A DNA stretch of 8,244 nucleotides from JAZGDL01 sp036477795 (GTDB lineage Bacteria; Planctomycetota; Phycisphaerae; UBA1845), in the NCBI GenBank assembly GCA_036477795.1, contig JAZGDL010000245.1:1-8244 (forward strand), given 5' to 3'. This document shows positions 5,885 to 8,244 of the stretch, piece by piece. Below the pieces are notes generated by a model. It searched no databases and had not been told where the DNA came from. It was given only the letters and a program-made list of their open reading frames with translations. Numbering within the stretch: position 1 is the first letter of the stretch; each line of letters opens with the position of its first letter. The position numbers and the translations under genes are program-made.

Positions 5885-6188
5885 AGAGCACCTTGCCTTC
5901 CCGCAACGCAGGCCGAAGAACGCTCCCGACTGAATCTCCACGCCGGGCGATTTCCTCGGGTGTGGTCACGATGATATCCTTGGGCAGCGGGAAATCGCTG
6001 AGCGCCCGCCGGATCTCGATCGCGACCCGGCGTTTGTCCACAACGTGCGGGAGCACGACCAGCAGGTCAACGTCACTTCCAGGGTGCGCCGTACCGCGGG
6101 CGTGCGAACCGAAAAGAATCAGCCTCAACGGGTCAAAACGCTCGACGACCCGCTTCACCAGGATGCTCATCAGGGCATCAGTGTTCAT
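5871..6188 (-). CDS. MNT-type minimal nucleotidyltransferase (antitoxin-like)
   Basis: The 105-residue protein is a minimal polymerase-beta-superfamily nucleotidyltransferase. The nucleotide-binding motif LILFGSHARGTAHPGSDVDL (23-42) supplies G27-S28 and the metal-binding pair D39 and D41. The third carboxylate is probably D71 in PKDIIVTT. The C-terminus has the usual VLRPALREGKVLYERR of MNT proteins. All catalytic elements are present, so it should be active. In studied HepT/MntA pairs this enzyme attaches AMP to the HEPN toxin and so neutralises it; whether this pair does so is inferred. The ATG at 6188 has GGAGG (complement of 6196-6200) with a 7-base spacer. It starts 36 bases after the fbp stop on the same strand, so the pair may be expressed from the fbp transcript. 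Confidence 0.9.
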   Translation of the reverse strand: MNTDALMSILVKRVVERFDPLRLILFGSHARGTAHPGSDVDLLVVLPHVVDKRRVAIEIRRALSDFPLPKDIIVTTPEEIARRGDSVGSVLRPALREGKVLYERR

Positions 6189-6224
6189 GTGGCGACCTCC
6201 ACGATGACATCTCTGCGTATGACA

Positions 6225-7232
6225 TCAGCCAACAAAGCTCATAACGCGTTCGACTTCGTCCTTGCTGCCGATCAAGAGCGGCGTGCGCGTGTGCAGGGCG
6301 GCGGGCACTTTCTTGAGAATGGGTTGCTTGAAGTCGGTGGCGGCGCCGCCGGCCTGTTCAGCGATGAAGGCCAACGGGTTGGCTTCATAGAGCAGGCGCA
6401 GTTTGCCCTCGGGGTTCTTCGCCGTCGGGGGGTAGAGGAAGACGCCCCCTTTCACAAGCGTGCGGTGGAAGTCGGCCACCAGCGAGCCGATGTAGCGCAA
6501 GCCGTATCCGCCGGCTTCGGCGGTCTTGACCCATGACAGGTAGTTGCGCACGCCTTCGGGAAACGTGTCGTAGTAGGCTTCGTTGACGCTGTAGGTCTTG
6601 CCCGTCAGGGGCATCACCACACTATCGGCGTGCAGCACGTAGGCGCCGATCGACGGTTCCAGTGTGAACATGTGCACGCCCTGTCCGGTGGTGTAGGCCA
6701 TCACCGTGCTGCTTCCATAGACGACGTACCCGGCGGCCACCTGTTGAATGCCGGGTTGCAGGCAGTGGGGCAGCGCCCCCTCAGAGACGGGGATGCTGTC
6801 GCGGTACCTCAGAACCGAAAAGATGGTGCCGATAGAGACGTTGACGTCGATGTTGCTGGATCCGTCGAGCGGGTCGAAAAGCACGATGTACTTGCCGCCC
6901 CCTTCCGGCGACTTCACGATAGTCGGCTCGTCGTCCTCCTCCGACACCATAATGCCCACGATATCACGATAGCCCAGGCAACGGAGGATGGTGTCGTTGG
7001 CCACAATATCCAGCTTCTGCACATGCTCACCCTGAACGTTATCGACTCCGGCTTCACCCAGCACGTCGGCGATGCCGGCGCGGCGGACATACGACTGGAT
7101 GATCTTGGTGGCCAACGTAATCCCGGAAAGAATCCAACTCAGATCGCCCGTCGCGCCGGGGAACTCACGCTGCTTTGCGTTGATATGTTGGACAACGGTG
7201 ACGAACGGCTTGGTGAGTGATTGTGTCGGCAT
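6225..7232 (-). CDS. fbp: Fructose-1,6-bisphosphatase, class I
   Basis: This enzyme hydrolyses fructose 1,6-bisphosphate to fructose 6-phosphate in the cytoplasm, a key step of gluconeogenesis. The 335-residue length is standard. Family motifs appear in order: VQKLDIVAND (71-80), the metal-binding VSEEDDEP (96-103), FDPLDGSSNIDVNVSIGTIF (119-138) with D120 and D123, and the sugar-phosphate region RYIGSLVADFHRTLVKGGVF (246-265). The class I signature GKLRLLYEANPLAFIAEQAG (276-295) contains metal ligand E283. All key residues are present. The ATG at 7232 is preceded by GGGAG (complement of 7241-7245) with an 8-base spacer. The MNT/HEPN pair follows 36 bases downstream. The gene diverges from the ChlI-like ATPase across the 405-bp gap. 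Confidence 0.97.
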   Translation of the reverse strand: MPTQSLTKPFVTVVQHINAKQREFPGATGDLSWILSGITLATKIIQSYVRRAGIADVLGEAGVDNVQGEHVQKLDIVANDTILRCLGYRDIVGIMVSEEDDEPTIVKSPEGGGKYIVLFDPLDGSSNIDVNVSIGTIFSVLRYRDSIPVSEGALPHCLQPGIQQVAAGYVVYGSSTVMAYTTGQGVHMFTLEPSIGAYVLHADSVVMPLTGKTYSVNEAYYDTFPEGVRNYLSWVKTAEAGGYGLRYIGSLVADFHRTLVKGGVFLYPPTAKNPEGKLRLLYEANPLAFIAEQAGGAATDFKQPILKKVPAALHTRTPLLIGSKDEVERVMSFVG

Positions 7233-7290
7233 GTCCGGAACTCCCTTAGCGCCTTCAATGCTGTCGGATTACGGATGTGTCCAAACCATT

Positions 7291-7319
7291 AAACTAACAT
7301 GGCCGCAATCAGAGGTCAA
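7291..7319 (-). promoter_or_regulatory. Candidate fbp promoter
   Basis: On the minus strand, TTGACC (complement of 7314-7319, 5 of 6 matches) is followed after 17 bases by TAGTTT (complement of 7291-7296, 3 of 6 matches), about 55 bases upstream of the fbp ATG. The -35 is good and the -10 is weak. A perfect 10-bp palindrome GATTGCAATC at 7327-7336 lies just upstream and could be a regulator site. Confidence 0.3.
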
Positions 7320-7419
7320 AGACATGGATTGCAATCGGCGGAGTTTGGAAGAGAATGTGTGAACGGAGTGGCTTTGGTATGCTAGTGCCGTTTTCGGTGG
7401 CGGAGTTGTCTCTTCATTC

Positions 7420-7567
7420 TCCTAGGCCCGGCCTTCAGGCCGGGTGAGGGGAGCACGGACTATTCCACACCCTCCCCTTCTCCCGCCGCCAGAGGCGGCG
7501 GGAGAAGGGGAGGGGGAATGAAAGGGATGATGGCTTCGTTCACCCGCCGTAAACGACGGGCCTAGGA
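7420..7567. mobile_element. REPIN/MITE-like palindromic element with inverted 28-bp hairpin arms
   Basis: The first 28 bases (7420-7447) and the reverse complement of the last 28 (7540-7567) match at 23 positions, including the whole outer 11 bases TCCTAGGCCCG. Each arm folds on its own into a 7-bp hairpin with a TTCA or TTTA loop. Four of the five differences fall at paired positions and keep pairing (one full C-G to G-C swap, one G-C to T-G wobble); the fifth is in the loop. Between the arms is a perfect 21-bp inverted repeat. There is no coding frame. The layout matches REPIN elements (paired inverted REP hairpins) or a small MITE. The heptamer TTGTCTC occurs on both sides (7406-7412 and 7569-7575) and might be a target duplication, though its spacing to the two ends is unequal (7 bases and 1 base). 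Confidence 0.65.
7470..7514. repeat. Perfect 21-bp inverted repeat with 3-base loop
   Basis: Positions 7470-7490 and 7494-7514 are exact reverse complements around AGA. The left arm is pyrimidine-rich (CCCTCCCCTTCTCCC then GCCGCC). This would form a very stable hairpin or cruciform. No T-run follows on either strand, so a classic intrinsic terminator is unlikely. It is the core of the larger palindromic element. Confidence 0.9.
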
Positions 7568-7578
7568 ATTGTCTCCAT

Positions 7579-7598
7579 GGTCACGAAACGGTGTGACC
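7579..7598. promoter_or_regulatory. GGTCAC...GTGACC dyad upstream of the ChlI-like gene
   Basis: Perfect 6-bp arms GGTCAC (7579-7584) and GTGACC (7593-7598) are separated by 8 bases, 40 bases before the TTG start. The spacing suits a dimeric regulator, but the arms are short and chance is possible. Confidence 0.25.
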
Positions 7599-7637
7599 GA
7601 AAACAGCACTAAGATAGTCCGACCGGAGGAATCTCAG

Positions 7638-8244
7638 TTGGGGAATCACACGCACGGGGCCGCGACCCTTGGAGAGTTGCGCGAGAGCGGCTACGTGACG
7701 CGCAGCGTGAAGGATGAACTGCGCGCCAACGTCATCTGCAAGCTCAAGAGCGGCGACCCGATCTTCCCCGGCATCATCGGATTTGACGACACGGTCATCC
7801 CGCAAATAGTCAACGCCCTGCTGAGCAGGCACGACATCCTGCTTCTCGGGCTTCGCGGGCAGGCCAAGACGCGCTTGATCCGGGCGTTGCCGCAGTTACT
7901 CGACGAGTATATCCCCACGGTGTCCGGCACCGACGTGCCCGATGACCCGTTCCGCCCCCAGTTCAGTCAAACCAAACGGATCGTGGCGGAGCACGGCGAT
8001 GACACCCGACTCGACTGGATCCACCGCCACCAGCGGTTCAACGAGAAGCTGTCCACCCCGGACGTCACCATAGCGGACCTGATCGGTGAAATCGACATCG
8101 TCAAGCACGCTGAGGGCCGCCATCTCTCGGACGAATCCATCGTGCATTATGGCCTGATCCCGCGAACCAACCGGGGCATCTTCGCCATCAACGAGCTGCC
8201 CGACCTGCCACCGCGGATCCAGGTGGGCCTGTTCAACGTGCTGG
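7638..8244 (+). CDS. ChlI/MoxR-like AAA+ ATPase, N-terminal part (runs off the window)
   Basis: The first 202 codons are visible and open to the window edge. The product resembles stand-alone planctomycete AAA+ ATPases annotated as magnesium chelatase subunit I or MoxR-like (recalled pattern). PIFPGIIGFDDTVIPQIVNA (41-60) precedes Walker A GLRGQAKT (71-78), then TPDVTIADLIGEIDIVK (140-156). IVHYGLIPRTNRGIFAINEL (168-187) contains the ChlI-type hairpin insert and the Walker B/acidic N185-E186 equivalent, followed by LPPRIQVGLFNVL. No chlorophyll genes are nearby, so a chaperone or remodelling role is more likely than pigment synthesis; such genes often neighbour a von Willebrand A-domain gene, which would lie outside this window. 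The start is TTG at 7638, chosen because GGAGG (7625-7629) sits 8 bases upstream and no ATG is available in frame nearby. Confidence 0.88.
   Translation, partial: MGNHTHGAATLGELRESGYVTRSVKDELRANVICKLKSGDPIFPGIIGFDDTVIPQIVNALLSRHDILLLGLRGQAKTRLIRALPQLLDEYIPTVSGTDVPDDPFRPQFSQTKRIVAEHGDDTRLDWIHRHQRFNEKLSTPDVTIADLIGEIDIVKHAEGRHLSDESIVHYGLIPRTNRGIFAINELPDLPPRIQVGLFNVL

Larger units (their letters stand above)
7233..7637. other. 405-bp divergent intergenic region
   Basis: No credible gene lies here. From the fbp side it holds the fbp ribosome site, a candidate fbp promoter, the palindrome at 7327-7336, then the 148-bp palindromic element at 7420-7567 with a flanking TTGTCTC direct repeat. Beyond it is a GGTCAC...GTGACC dyad at 7579-7598. 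The ribosome site of the ChlI-like gene (GGAGG, 7625-7629) closes the region. I found no convincing -35/-10 pair for the rightward gene. Confidence 0.7.

Noticed and set aside
5303..5974. 223-codon plus-strand frame opposite HEPN
   Set aside because: Shadow of the well-supported HEPN gene on the other strand.
6630..7220. 196-codon plus-strand frame opposite fbp
   Set aside because: Antisense of fructose-1,6-bisphosphatase; Asp/His/Val-rich composition is typical of a shadow.
7470..7514. Intrinsic terminator
   Set aside because: The stem is perfect but no T-run follows on either strand, and it sits between divergent gene starts rather than after a gene end.

Overview
The window is about 60% G+C bacterial DNA, most likely from a member of the Planctomycetota. 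This rests on recalled family patterns, not a search: a ChlI-like AAA+ ATPase of a type I associate with planctomycetes, a Uma2-family protein, a beta-repeat exported protein rich in Arg and Val, and an exported protein ending in a membrane segment plus arginines, like a cell-surface sorting tail. No rRNA, tRNA or CRISPR array was seen.

Layout, left to right. (1) 36-587 (+) is a Uma2-family PD-(D/E)XK protein. Facing it at 526-693 (-) is a small gene that keeps its start and ribosome site but appears to have lost its 3' part where it meets the Uma2 gene. (2) 781-1755 and 1758-3218 (+) form a two-gene ABC export operon: an ATPase and a 12-TM permease. (3) 3366-5342 (+) holds three consecutive exported proteins of unknown function: a beta-repeat protein with a His-rich tail, a small lipoprotein made of three copies of a Cys/His module, and an acidic protein with a C-terminal membrane anchor. 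A degenerate octamer/heptamer repeat tract lies between the last two. (4) On the minus strand, 7232 to 5462, are fructose-1,6-bisphosphatase (fbp), then an MNT nucleotidyltransferase and an HEPN protein whose genes overlap by 14 bp (a toxin-antitoxin-like pair). (5) The 405-bp gap 7233-7637 carries a 148-bp palindromic element: two inverted, covarying hairpin copies around a perfect 21-bp inverted repeat. (6) 7638 to the window end (+) is the N-terminal part of a ChlI/MoxR-like AAA+ ATPase with a TTG start.

The most unusual items are the triplicated Cys/His lipoprotein with its His-tailed neighbour (possibly an envelope metal-binding pair, an inference), the REPIN/MITE-like element, and the compound short-repeat tract. 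The remaining genes fit known families. I see no clear evidence for a new multi-gene defence or biosynthetic system.
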